This document shows, piece after piece, positions 1-6,777 of a stretch of 9,314 bases of DNA. Within the stretch, counting starts at the first letter, position 1, and each line of letters starts with the position of its first letter. Both the position numbers and the translations under genes were made by a program. The notes below the pieces were generated by a model that was not told the origin of the DNA, searched no databases, and was given only the letters and a program-made list of their open reading frames with translations. Source of the DNA: an uncultured bacterium (lineage in GTDB: Bacteria > Patescibacteriota > Minisyncoccia > Spechtbacterales > HO2-43-30); assembly GCA_913054525.1 (NCBI GenBank), contig CAJXHR010000017.1:1-9314 (forward strand), written 5' to 3'.

Positions 1-369
1 ACCATGAAAACATCCCTCCGCACAACCAAGCTCGCACGTAGCGAATGCTTTGCCGGGATTAAAATTATGTTTCTCCAAATTAGCCTCTCCTACGACATGT
101 ATGAGAAAATGGCAATTATTAACAGACCCCTCATCTTGCAAGCGTTGAACTTCGTCCATGGCATAACGTACCGAACCCTTGCTAACAAGCGTTTTCAAAT
201 AAGGTTCCAGACAAAGCCATTGTTCGTACTCACTTGCCTTGTCGAAACATTCCCGTGGCACCGCTGGCAAGCCCCTATCGCTTATAGGATTTAAAGTAAA
301 GAGAAAACCCCCACCCCCCATAACCAGAAGCGCAAGAATAAAAAGTGCTTTGTGTTTCCTTGTGCTCAT
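1..369 (-). CDS. Second Cys/His-rich membrane-anchored protein, N-terminal part (3' end beyond window)
   Basis: This frame starts at ATG 369-367, overlapping the upstream TGA as ATGA, and stays open for 123 codons to the left edge. The protein begins MSTRKHKALFILALLVMGGG, a basic end followed by a hydrophobic anchor (about residues 8-25). It shares the N-terminal plan of the preceding protein: a Cys pair (C41-x11-C53), then NCHFLIHVVGE (C86-H87-x3-H91-x2-G), then C112-x3-C116-x3-C120 followed by FHG. The neighbour has C44/C55, NCHTFYHAVGD and C124-x3-C128-x3-C132. Spacing inside each motif is the same or within one residue, so the two are homologues in tandem. Translational coupling through ATGA is likely. 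Function is unknown; the missing part probably carries the Cys-pair helical repeats. Confidence 0.75.
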   Translation of the reverse strand, partial: MSTRKHKALFILALLVMGGGGFLFTLNPISDRGLPAVPRECFDKASEYEQWLCLEPYLKTLVSKGSVRYAMDEVQRLQDEGSVNNCHFLIHVVGEANLEKHNFNPGKAFATCELGCAEGCFHG

Positions 370-1604
370 CCCGAAACTTCAAAATCGTCCAAATCCGGCA
401 ACAAGCCTTCAATTTTTTCATGTTCTACTCCAAGCAGCAGATATAGGGTCCTGAACCTCGTTCCCAGCAAGCCTTGAAAACATTCGGTTTCAAGTTTTTC
501 GGGGCTCGCCTCGCAAAGTTTTGCAAAATCCGTGAGCGATCTTTTAATATTCCTTATGTCATCGAGTTTATATTCTTCGTCAAAAATAGGGAGTTCAGCA
601 TCTATAAAGTATTCGGGGTATTCTGATTCTATAAACAGCCCGATTCCTCCACCCACGCCCTTATAGCAGTGGAATAGCAAGTCATCTCGTCCAATGATGC
701 CTACGGCATCTTCGCAAATCTCATTGCCTTCTACAAATTGGGAGGATAAAAATTTTGGAGCCACAGAATTGATGCCTATGCGAAAAAGCAGGAACCCAAA
801 ACAATTCTCTTGGTTAGCTTCTCCTATATTCACACACTCTTGAAGCTGGGTCTTGTACCCATCTGGAGAGAATTCGGAAAAAAGGAAAAGATTATGGCCC
901 ACGCCTGTGTAGCAGTATGGAAATTCTCCCTCAGGCAGTATTTGTCTGCATTCTTCAAAGGGGGCATCTAGATCGGGGTTTTCGAAAAGTGCGTAGTTGT
1001 ATTCTCGGGGATAGACGAATCCATAATGTTCAGAAGTCAGCTCGTCTAAAATCCCGAGAATAGAGACGGTGTATTTGTCGTGAAGAAGATGCCCTATCTC
1101 GTGGGCGCATTGATGCTTCTCCCCCTCTCTGCATACCTCATAAAACTCCCCGAGAAGATCTGAGGAAAAATCATTTTCTAAGGCAGTTCTCTTGTACAAT
1201 CCCATCATGCAGGCGTTTGTGCACGAGAGAGAGCAGTGGTCGAGGGCGGATTGCGTATCGAGCTCCGTGTTGCTGGAAGCTATAAAATCTCCGACTGCAT
1301 GGTAAAAGGTATGGCAGTTGGTGCCGAAGATTGCGTATGAGGTATCTTTACCCCTAAACGTTAGGTCAGTGTTATTTTCTATTTTTTCCAAAAACTTATC
1401 CAAATCGCCTTCATTGTATTTTTCTATCACGCTCCTATAACAAGAAAACCGCAGCTGTTTTTCGATAAAGTTGCATTGTTCTATATCGTTTGAGAATTCT
1501 CCTAATACCTCGCGAGGCGCGAAATAATAGACGGCCATAAAAATAAGAGCTGCTGTAAGCATCAAAATCCCCGCAGTTACTTTATTTTTTTCTCGCAACA
1601 ACAT
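366..1604 (-). CDS. Membrane-anchored Cys/His-rich repeat protein of unrecognised family
   Basis: I do not recognise this 412-residue family. An N-terminal anchor (about residues 10-29) precedes a domain with 16 Cys. The first hairpin is C44-x10-C55. Next comes C97-H98-x3-H102-x2-G, then C124-x3-C128-x3-C132. The rest is a run of Cys pairs: 158/166, 219/231, 257/268, 297/313 and 364/375. The second Cys of most pairs is followed by an aromatic and Gly-rich helix: CAHEIGHLL, CYTGVGHNLF, CYKGVGGGIGL, CFQGLLG. This points to a disulfide-stapled helical solenoid outside the cytoplasm; His and Cys clusters could also bind metal. The HEIGH string fits the HExxH pattern of zinc metalloproteases, but it sits at a position where sister repeats have xGxGH, so that is doubtful. 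The start ATG at 1604 lies inside the 3' end of gene B, and the stop forms ATGA with the next gene. Confidence 0.75.
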   Translation of the reverse strand: MLLREKNKVTAGILMLTAALIFMAVYYFAPREVLGEFSNDIEQCNFIEKQLRFSCYRSVIEKYNEGDLDKFLEKIENNTDLTFRGKDTSYAIFGTNCHTFYHAVGDFIASSNTELDTQSALDHCSLSCTNACMMGLYKRTALENDFSSDLLGEFYEVCREGEKHQCAHEIGHLLHDKYTVSILGILDELTSEHYGFVYPREYNYALFENPDLDAPFEECRQILPEGEFPYCYTGVGHNLFLFSEFSPDGYKTQLQECVNIGEANQENCFGFLLFRIGINSVAPKFLSSQFVEGNEICEDAVGIIGRDDLLFHCYKGVGGGIGLFIESEYPEYFIDAELPIFDEEYKLDDIRNIKRSLTDFAKLCEASPEKLETECFQGLLGTRFRTLYLLLGVEHEKIEGLLPDLDDFEVSG

Positions 1605-3540
1605 ACTTTTTGTTCGCTAAAAACTCCTTATCTATGACAGTTTTCTCGCCCGTAGACCAAACAAGCTCTATTCTATTCACTGTATCATACTTTCCCAATC
1701 CAAAATGCGCAATTGGAGAATCGAAAGACAAGAATCCCCCTCCCGACTTTATTTCTCGCACCTGATGCCGTTCACTGTTTTCTCCATAGTAGATATATAT
1801 CTTGTTTCCTATGCCAAAATGGTTGCCAACGTTATCTCTGAACTCAAAAGTTATGGAATTATTCTGGGTCTCATTGTTGATATACGCATTGATTGGCCCG
1901 TTTACAGGTACTGTTACTATATCTAAGTCCCCGTCGTTATCTATGTCGATGTAGGTATAAGTAGATATTGCATTGAAGTTTTCCAATCCGAATTCATTTT
2001 GCCTGTTTTTAAAATTTTGCCCCCCGTAGTTTTGAAAAAATATATTTGAGTAGACTGCTCTTTCGTTTACGAATCCGTTTGCAATATATATATCCTGCCA
2101 CTCATCGTTATCTAAATCCGCAAACTTGGCGTTCCATGCCCAGCGCCCCTCAGCCGAACCTATTTCACGAGATACTTCCTCAAACACCCCCTTTCTTGAG
2201 CCTCGCAGCAGAACATTCCCCCGCGCCCTTTGCGGAATGGCTTCTTCATGTCTTACGTTGGCAACTCCAAGAGTGAAATAATCGTGGCATCTTAACTTTT
2301 GTATCGAATAACTCGCGGGGATTTTCCCACACAAACTTTCGTCTTGCAGCTTACCCCGAGCGGCCAGATTGACCATTATCAAAACCATGCAGTCATTCCT
2401 ATCCTTATCGCTTGCAAAATCTTTGCAATCCTCTAGGCTTCTATTTTTAATAACTTCCTTCATTTCGAGATTTTTTTTGCATTTCCGCTTTTCCTCGATA
2501 CTTCTAATCTCAAAGCAATGATCGATGCTGCTATCCCTTAGATTTGAATCGGGGTTATCGTCCCTACCGCCAACATATATATCCATATATAAATCGTTAT
2601 TAAAATCGGCTACATCTATGCTCATTGTAGAAAACGCAGAAATAGGAATCGTATTATCTGTCTTTTTAATCTCGTTTAGTTCGCCAATTGCATCTCCCGA
2701 ATAAAAAATATCCGGTTCCTCGAAATCGTTTCCTACAATTAAATCGGGAGTATTGTCATTGGTAAAATCTGAAAATAATGTTGATAGGGTTTGCCCGTGT
2801 CTCCCCCGTAAATCCTCTTCTATGAATTCCAAGTTTTTATTCATTACAAGCTTGTTGGTTTCTGCTCCCTTTTCCGAAGTTACGCCTCGTTGATTTAGGC
2901 CATAAAACCAATTTCCATTTACAAAATCTAGATAGCCATCTCTATCAAGGTCGATAAAAGAGGAGGCTTGTGTTAGCAAAGCTCCTGTGTTTGGGACTTC
3001 TAGTACTGTCGGATTTTGGAAGCTCCTATTATCATTGAGGACGAAAAAATTCCTTCCTCCAAAACTTGTAATATAGATATCCTGCCATCCATCATTATCA
3101 ATATCAACAAATGCAACTAAGATGATGTTTAGGTTATTTATTCCAGGTATATCAACATCCTCCCAAACGAATTCGTTTGTGCCTAGATTTTTATACAATA
3201 AAATACCTTTATTGGTGGCCAGCACGATATCTTGCCAATTATCATTATTGAAGTCTCCCGATGCAATACCTCGGCCTTGCCAAAATGGATCATGAAGTTC
3301 CAGAATAGAAAAATTATTGTGCTTATCCAGTCCCAAAGCACCTCCTTCATATCGCGAAAATGGTTTGTTCCCAAGTGCGGCCCTTGTTTGATGGTCAATA
3401 CTTTCTATTGTGATGTTTCCCTGTCTATAATACAGGTCGCTTGTTAAAATGGAGGCACTTTCTTCATGCAACAGTAGAAAAAACTTCAATGTTACCACCA
3501 ACAATATCGCTCCGATGAACATAAATCTTAGCAGCTTCAT
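1582..3540 (-). CDS. Membrane-anchored seven-bladed FG-GAP/VCBS propeller with Cys-rich insert and ASPIC/UnbV domain (gene B, paralogue of A)
   Basis: This is a 652-residue protein. The frame is open to 3699, but I set the start at the ATG at 3540 (MKLLRFMFIGAILLVV): it matches the start of paralogue A, it is followed at once by the signal anchor (about residues 5-24), and the upstream codons belong to a pseudogene relic. Calcium-loop motifs start near residues 96, 146, 197, 258, 312, 475 and 532. Six Cys (342, 354, 372, 384, 404, 418) form the insert between blades 5 and 6. The ASPIC/UnbV domain is at about 561-645. Residues 561-640 differ from A at only 10 positions, while the Cys insert is much more diverged. 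As in A, motifs 5 and 6 lack the Gly (NNDLY, DNDEW); motifs 1 and 4 also have Asn there. Its stop overlaps the next gene by 23 bases, suggesting coupled translation. Its function is unknown beyond an inferred surface location. Confidence 0.88.
   Translation of the reverse strand: MKLLRFMFIGAILLVVTLKFFLLLHEESASILTSDLYYRQGNITIESIDHQTRAALGNKPFSRYEGGALGLDKHNNFSILELHDPFWQGRGIASGDFNNDNWQDIVLATNKGILLYKNLGTNEFVWEDVDIPGINNLNIILVAFVDIDNDGWQDIYITSFGGRNFFVLNDNRSFQNPTVLEVPNTGALLTQASSFIDLDRDGYLDFVNGNWFYGLNQRGVTSEKGAETNKLVMNKNLEFIEEDLRGRHGQTLSTLFSDFTNDNTPDLIVGNDFEEPDIFYSGDAIGELNEIKKTDNTIPISAFSTMSIDVADFNNDLYMDIYVGGRDDNPDSNLRDSSIDHCFEIRSIEEKRKCKKNLEMKEVIKNRSLEDCKDFASDKDRNDCMVLIMVNLAARGKLQDESLCGKIPASYSIQKLRCHDYFTLGVANVRHEEAIPQRARGNVLLRGSRKGVFEEVSREIGSAEGRWAWNAKFADLDNDEWQDIYIANGFVNERAVYSNIFFQNYGGQNFKNRQNEFGLENFNAISTYTYIDIDNDGDLDIVTVPVNGPINAYINNETQNNSITFEFRDNVGNHFGIGNKIYIYYGENSERHQVREIKSGGGFLSFDSPIAHFGLGKYDTVNRIELVWSTGEKTVIDKEFLANKKYVVARKK
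2266..2568 (-). other. Six-Cys helical insert between propeller blades 5 and 6 of gene B
   Basis: This is the counterpart of the insert in gene A. All six Cys are kept, but the residues between them have diverged: about 7 of 20 are identical from the first Cys onward. The repeated pattern is C-x(11)-C ... C-x(11)-C ... C-x(13)-C, with charged helical linkers (CGKIPASYSIQKLRC). A similar C-x(10)-C hairpin, CNFIEKQLRFSC, opens the downstream Cys-rich protein. Confidence 0.7.
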
Positions 3541-3545
3541 AAATG

Positions 3546-3556
3546 AAAGTTTAACG
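3546..3556 (-). repeat. 11-base repeat upstream of gene B (pairs with 8738-8748)
   Basis: This is the same CGTTAAACTTT string, containing the TAA of the ASPIC relic, five bases before the gene B ATG. Sequence just upstream is also similar in the two places (TCACGGGGA against TCATGG). Confidence 0.5.
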
Positions 3557-3621
3557 TCCCCGTGAAATAACATACTTTTGTTGGCGAAAAACTCTTTCTC
3601 TATTATGATTTCATTCCCCCC
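3551..3621 (-). pseudogene. Frameshifted relic of the 3' end of a third ASPIC/UnbV gene
   Basis: Read on the minus strand, this stretch aligns codon by codon with the last 24 codons of gene B, stop included, after restoring one missing base. Gene B ends with GEKTVIDKEFLANKKYVV plus five more residues. The relic reads GNEIIIEKEFFANK, then after the frame change YVISRGR and TAA at 3553-3551. The lost base is in an A-run (four T on the plus strand at 3576-3579 against five at 1607-1611 in gene B). By my count 12 of 23 residues are identical to B. Without the correction the frame reads on into gene B, giving it a false 53-residue N-terminal extension. The relic fills the 70 bases between the beta-helix stop and gene B and overlaps the beta-helix 3' end by 11 bases. 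Confidence 0.75.
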
Positions 3622-4744
3622 TATACCCCACATGATCATATTCTGGAGCACGAGAAACGAAGCTGTTATCGAAATCGGGTGGAGGAGGATCAAACACATT
3701 TACGGCATTATTTATGGTCCCTCGCAAGTCATTTATTTTCCCGCTAATAAAATTACCCTTTACATTTTTACCATCTAAAATATCAATTTCGTAACGTGCT
3801 CCCCGCGATGTGCCGCCGGACTTATTATTATTCCAGAAAATATTATTTTCATAGATATTACCGAAACCCTTATCATCAACGCCGGCCCAGTTGCCAGTAA
3901 AGGTGCTGTTGCGTACTGTCGCTCGCGAATCGAAGAATACGGTCAGCGCGCCTGATCCGTGTTCTTCGTTGTAGGGACCAACAAAATTTGTGCCGGTATT
4001 GGATACGTTACCAACAAAAAGACAATTCTCTATAACCGCCGAGCTTCCGGGCAAGAGATCGATAGCGGCACCCGTGATTCGCGTGGTATTATTTCGGAAA
4101 ATACAATTTTTAAAGAGAACAGATTCGTTGTCGTACCCACCATGCTCTACCGAAACCCCACCGCCGCAAATACTCGAAGAGTTGCCATAGATTTCAACAT
4201 TCTCAATGGTGGGATACGATCTGCCAAATATTTTCATAGCCCCGCCATCGCCATAAAAGAAAAGTCCCTTCTCAAGAATGCTGCTTGGTTCGATTGATCC
4301 CGCATGAGTTACAAAATCCTTTGCACCTGTAATTTTAAACCCGCGAAAAATAGTGCTTCGTGAAATTCCGTCTCCAAAATAAACGATGTGGTTTACTATG
4401 GCAGGGTAACTCGGAGCATCGGGGTCAGCAATATCTGGATTCTCGGCTGTGAGTATTACCTCTCCGTCAGCTTCCAGAGTAATACCATCGTGCCTGGAAT
4501 TAAACCAAAGTAATGCCTGGCCGGCAGAATTAGGCCGATATGTCCCGGTATGGACTACAATTACTTTATTGTTGGCATCTCTGGCCGCGACCTCGAGCGC
4601 TTCCTGGATATTACCGCCGGGATACACGTGATATTCTCCCGCGTTCTCGTCCAAGCGTATATTAGTTTTGTTATGATACGATTGTACCCACAGAAGCCCT
4701 CCTATTGACGCAATAAGAAATATACTAATAATTTGTTTGTTCAT
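3611..4744 (-). CDS. Right-handed parallel beta-helix repeat protein
   Basis: This is a 377-residue protein from the ATG at 4744 (MNKQIISIFLIASIGGLLW), whose first 20 residues form a signal anchor. A TTG at 4759 would add only five residues and is less likely. Near residues 40-70, GGNIQEALEVAARDANNKV followed by IVVHTGTYRP is the classic entry of pectate-lyase-like beta-helices (serial 'Ala-Ala, then hydrophobic, then PGTY' pattern). The following turns show rung repeats such as PTIENVEIYGNSS, VLFKNCIFRNNT, AVIENCLFVGN and ATVRNSTFTGN. No catalytic signature of a lyase or hydrolase is evident, so carbohydrate binding or processing is only possible. The C-terminus (FDPPPPDFDN to the TGA at 3613-3611) runs into DNA that in another frame encodes an ASPIC relic, so the last residues may be a rearrangement by-product. 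It is probably co-transcribed with gene C, 20 bases upstream. Confidence 0.82.
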   Translation of the reverse strand: MNKQIISIFLIASIGGLLWVQSYHNKTNIRLDENAGEYHVYPGGNIQEALEVAARDANNKVIVVHTGTYRPNSAGQALLWFNSRHDGITLEADGEVILTAENPDIADPDAPSYPAIVNHIVYFGDGISRSTIFRGFKITGAKDFVTHAGSIEPSSILEKGLFFYGDGGAMKIFGRSYPTIENVEIYGNSSSICGGGVSVEHGGYDNESVLFKNCIFRNNTTRITGAAIDLLPGSSAVIENCLFVGNVSNTGTNFVGPYNEEHGSGALTVFFDSRATVRNSTFTGNWAGVDDKGFGNIYENNIFWNNNKSGGTSRGARYEIDILDGKNVKGNFISGKINDLRGTINNAVNVFDPPPPDFDNSFVSRAPEYDHVGYRGE

Positions 4745-4764
4745 ATAAAGTTTCGGCAAAAAAA

Positions 4765-6729
4765 TTAGTACTCTCCTTCCTCTTTAATAGTGTAGGTTTT
4801 GTTTATCGGAAAATTTTCCTTGAGAACTGTTTTTTCTCCTGTGGGCCAGATAACTTCGACTTTGTCGATTGCCGTTGACTCTCCAAGTCCAAAATACAGA
4901 GGGATTATGCTTTGGGAAAGATAACCCGACTTCCCATCGTTGTATTTGGAATATGTGCCGGAATCAGTATATACTTTTATTTTTGCTCCTATAGCATTTC
5001 TATTCGAGACAGTTCCTACCAACTTAATCTTAATAAAATTTATTTTCTTATTGTCGGATAGATTACTTATAAAGAGCTGGGGTTCGGAATTAAATTCGTT
5101 GGTTACAATATCCAAATCTCCATCGTTATCAATATCAAATATTGCTGACGATCTTGTCCCAAGAGTTCCCCTGACCGATATTGTACCGGTTTTTCCCTCG
5201 CACAATCTATGACCCAGATCCTCTCCAGCGCATTCTAGTACGAACCATTCTTTATCAAACTCTCCATTTTTTCTCGGTTCAATGCCCACGATAAATTCGC
5301 TATCCAGAAAAGCTTCACCTTTATTGTTGAGTAAAACCGAGTTAACCCCGTATTTAAATGGATAATTCATACTTGATGCAAGAAAAACATCCTGAAATCC
5401 ATCGGCATTTAAGTCATCCACGCTAATACCCCAAGGCCAGTAGTTTTCAGCGCCAATATCATCAGAAACCTCCGCAAAGGTATCGTTTCCCAAGTTTTTA
5501 TAAAAAGCGTTGCCAAAAATAGAACTGGAGCTGCCATTAAAAAAAACTTCGTCGGCAAACTTTTCCCATATGTCTTTTCGCTTCTCTTCTTGGTAATTTA
5601 GCGATAGGGATCTCAAGCGCGTAGACATATCAGAATGCATATCGCTAATATATAGGTCATCAAATCCATCGTTGTTAAAATCAAAAAATTTGATTCCCAT
5701 GGCTCCCGGGGGAGTTTTGGGGAAGTGGGCGATTGTTTTTTTAACAAAATATTGGCCATTCTGATTTTCATAGTAATGGTCGTCTCCGTGCATGCTTAAT
5801 ACATATATATCCGGGTAGTTGTCATTGTTAAAATCGGTGATGCTGCTATCTCCGCTCCAACTCATGTCCTGTAATCTTGTTTCCTTCGATACATCTTTGA
5901 ATGTATTACTTCCAAGATTTTTGAATAATATACTCTGTTCTGCGCGTTCCGAGTCCAGGTAGCTAGAAAATCCGTCCTTATGGCCAATAAAATAACCGCC
6001 TCGCCCCCTTTCATCGCTTGTGTATTGCCCGACATTAGTCACGAAAATGTCTAATAAACCGTCATTATTATAATCAAAAAATGTAGTAGCTGAGGAATGT
6101 CCTACGTAGTCCGTACCCGATGCCTTTGATATATCCTTGAATACACCGCTTCCATTGTTTTCGAACAGTACATTCCCCATTCTTACTGTCGTTACATATA
6201 AATCCTGATCTCCATCGTTGTCTATATCCGCAAAAGAAGCAGAGACACTCACTTTATCTTCCAAGCCCACGCCGGCGGACTTCGTAATATTCTCGAACGT
6301 TCCATTGCCTATATTTTTATAAAGTTCATTTGATCCAAGCTGGGTGACAAAATAAATATCAAGGAACCCATCATTATCAATATCAGCAACCGCTACGCCA
6401 TTTCCATGGTCGTAGTGTATTGCCTTATAATATTTGCCTGCGTCATCTACTATTTTGTGTATAAAGGTTATATTGCTCTTCTCTATTTGATCCTCGAATT
6501 TAAAATCATAAAAGACCTTAAATGTATCTAAGGTTTCAAATTGCGCATTTTTTCTCTTAGCTAACAGCTGTTTAGTGCCCGGGTAGTTACCGCGATCATG
6601 CACGATAATATTTGATTCAGATTCTATGCCCGCAGACGCCCTTTTGTCTGCATTAAAATAACGTACCCCTCCAAATATTCCTAAAATTGCAAAGCAAAGT
6701 ATGCCAAGAAGCCAAATATTTTTGCCCAT
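4765..6729 (-). CDS. CRTAC1-like seven-bladed FG-GAP/VCBS propeller with ASPIC/UnbV domain (gene C)
   Basis: This is a 654-residue protein with an N-terminal hydrophobic anchor (residues 5-22). Seven calcium-loop motifs start near residues 116, 168, 219, 299, 350, 438 and 532 (for example ADIDNDGFLDIYF and FDIDNDGDLDIVT), indicating a seven-bladed propeller. After the fifth motif comes DMHSDMS and a helical segment (about 363-395), as in CRTAC1-type ASPIC proteins. A Cys pair (500 and 510) sits before blade 7. The ASPIC/UnbV domain occupies about residues 565-645 (NAIGAKIKVY, SGYLSQ, YFGLGES, VIWPTGEKTVL). It is clearly more distant from A and B than those are from each other and lacks their six-Cys insert. 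The start is the ATG at 6729; a GGAGG at 6750-6746 lies 16 bases upstream, too far for a standard ribosome site. The beta-helix gene follows 20 bases downstream. A surface binding or scaffold role is inferred. Confidence 0.87.
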   Translation of the reverse strand: MGKNIWLLGILCFAILGIFGGVRYFNADKRASAGIESESNIIVHDRGNYPGTKQLLAKRKNAQFETLDTFKVFYDFKFEDQIEKSNITFIHKIVDDAGKYYKAIHYDHGNGVAVADIDNDGFLDIYFVTQLGSNELYKNIGNGTFENITKSAGVGLEDKVSVSASFADIDNDGDQDLYVTTVRMGNVLFENNGSGVFKDISKASGTDYVGHSSATTFFDYNNDGLLDIFVTNVGQYTSDERGRGGYFIGHKDGFSSYLDSERAEQSILFKNLGSNTFKDVSKETRLQDMSWSGDSSITDFNNDNYPDIYVLSMHGDDHYYENQNGQYFVKKTIAHFPKTPPGAMGIKFFDFNNDGFDDLYISDMHSDMSTRLRSLSLNYQEEKRKDIWEKFADEVFFNGSSSSIFGNAFYKNLGNDTFAEVSDDIGAENYWPWGISVDDLNADGFQDVFLASSMNYPFKYGVNSVLLNNKGEAFLDSEFIVGIEPRKNGEFDKEWFVLECAGEDLGHRLCEGKTGTISVRGTLGTRSSAIFDIDNDGDLDIVTNEFNSEPQLFISNLSDNKKINFIKIKLVGTVSNRNAIGAKIKVYTDSGTYSKYNDGKSGYLSQSIIPLYFGLGESTAIDKVEVIWPTGEKTVLKENFPINKTYTIKEEGEY

Positions 6730-6777
6730 CGTTTTTTAAGATTAGCCTCCAGGGCCCTCTTAAAAGGCCTGCAAAGT

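Noticed and set aside
4..294. Plus-strand frame of 96 codons at the left edge
   Set aside because: Lies opposite the truncated Cys-rich gene, whose motifs and ATGA overlap show the minus strand is the coding one.
1781..1806. 26-base identical run (also at 6980-7005) as a mobile or regulatory repeat
   Set aside because: It lies inside the ASPIC domain of both paralogues and encodes the same residues (NKIYIYYGE), so it is explained by gene homology.
3541..3699. N-terminal extension of gene B to 3699
   Set aside because: The extra codons cover the beta-helix 3' end and the ASPIC relic, and put 53 residues before the signal anchor; paralogue A has no such extension.
3959..4297. Plus-strand frame of 112 codons
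   Set aside because: Lies opposite the rung repeats of the beta-helix gene; shadow frame without recognisable features.
6753..6769. Hairpin in the A-C gap as a terminator
   Set aside because: A 6-bp stem (GGCCTT/AGGGCC, one G-U pair, 5-base loop) is possible on the minus strand, but it is not followed by a U-run and the next gene starts 23 bases later. Too weak to call.
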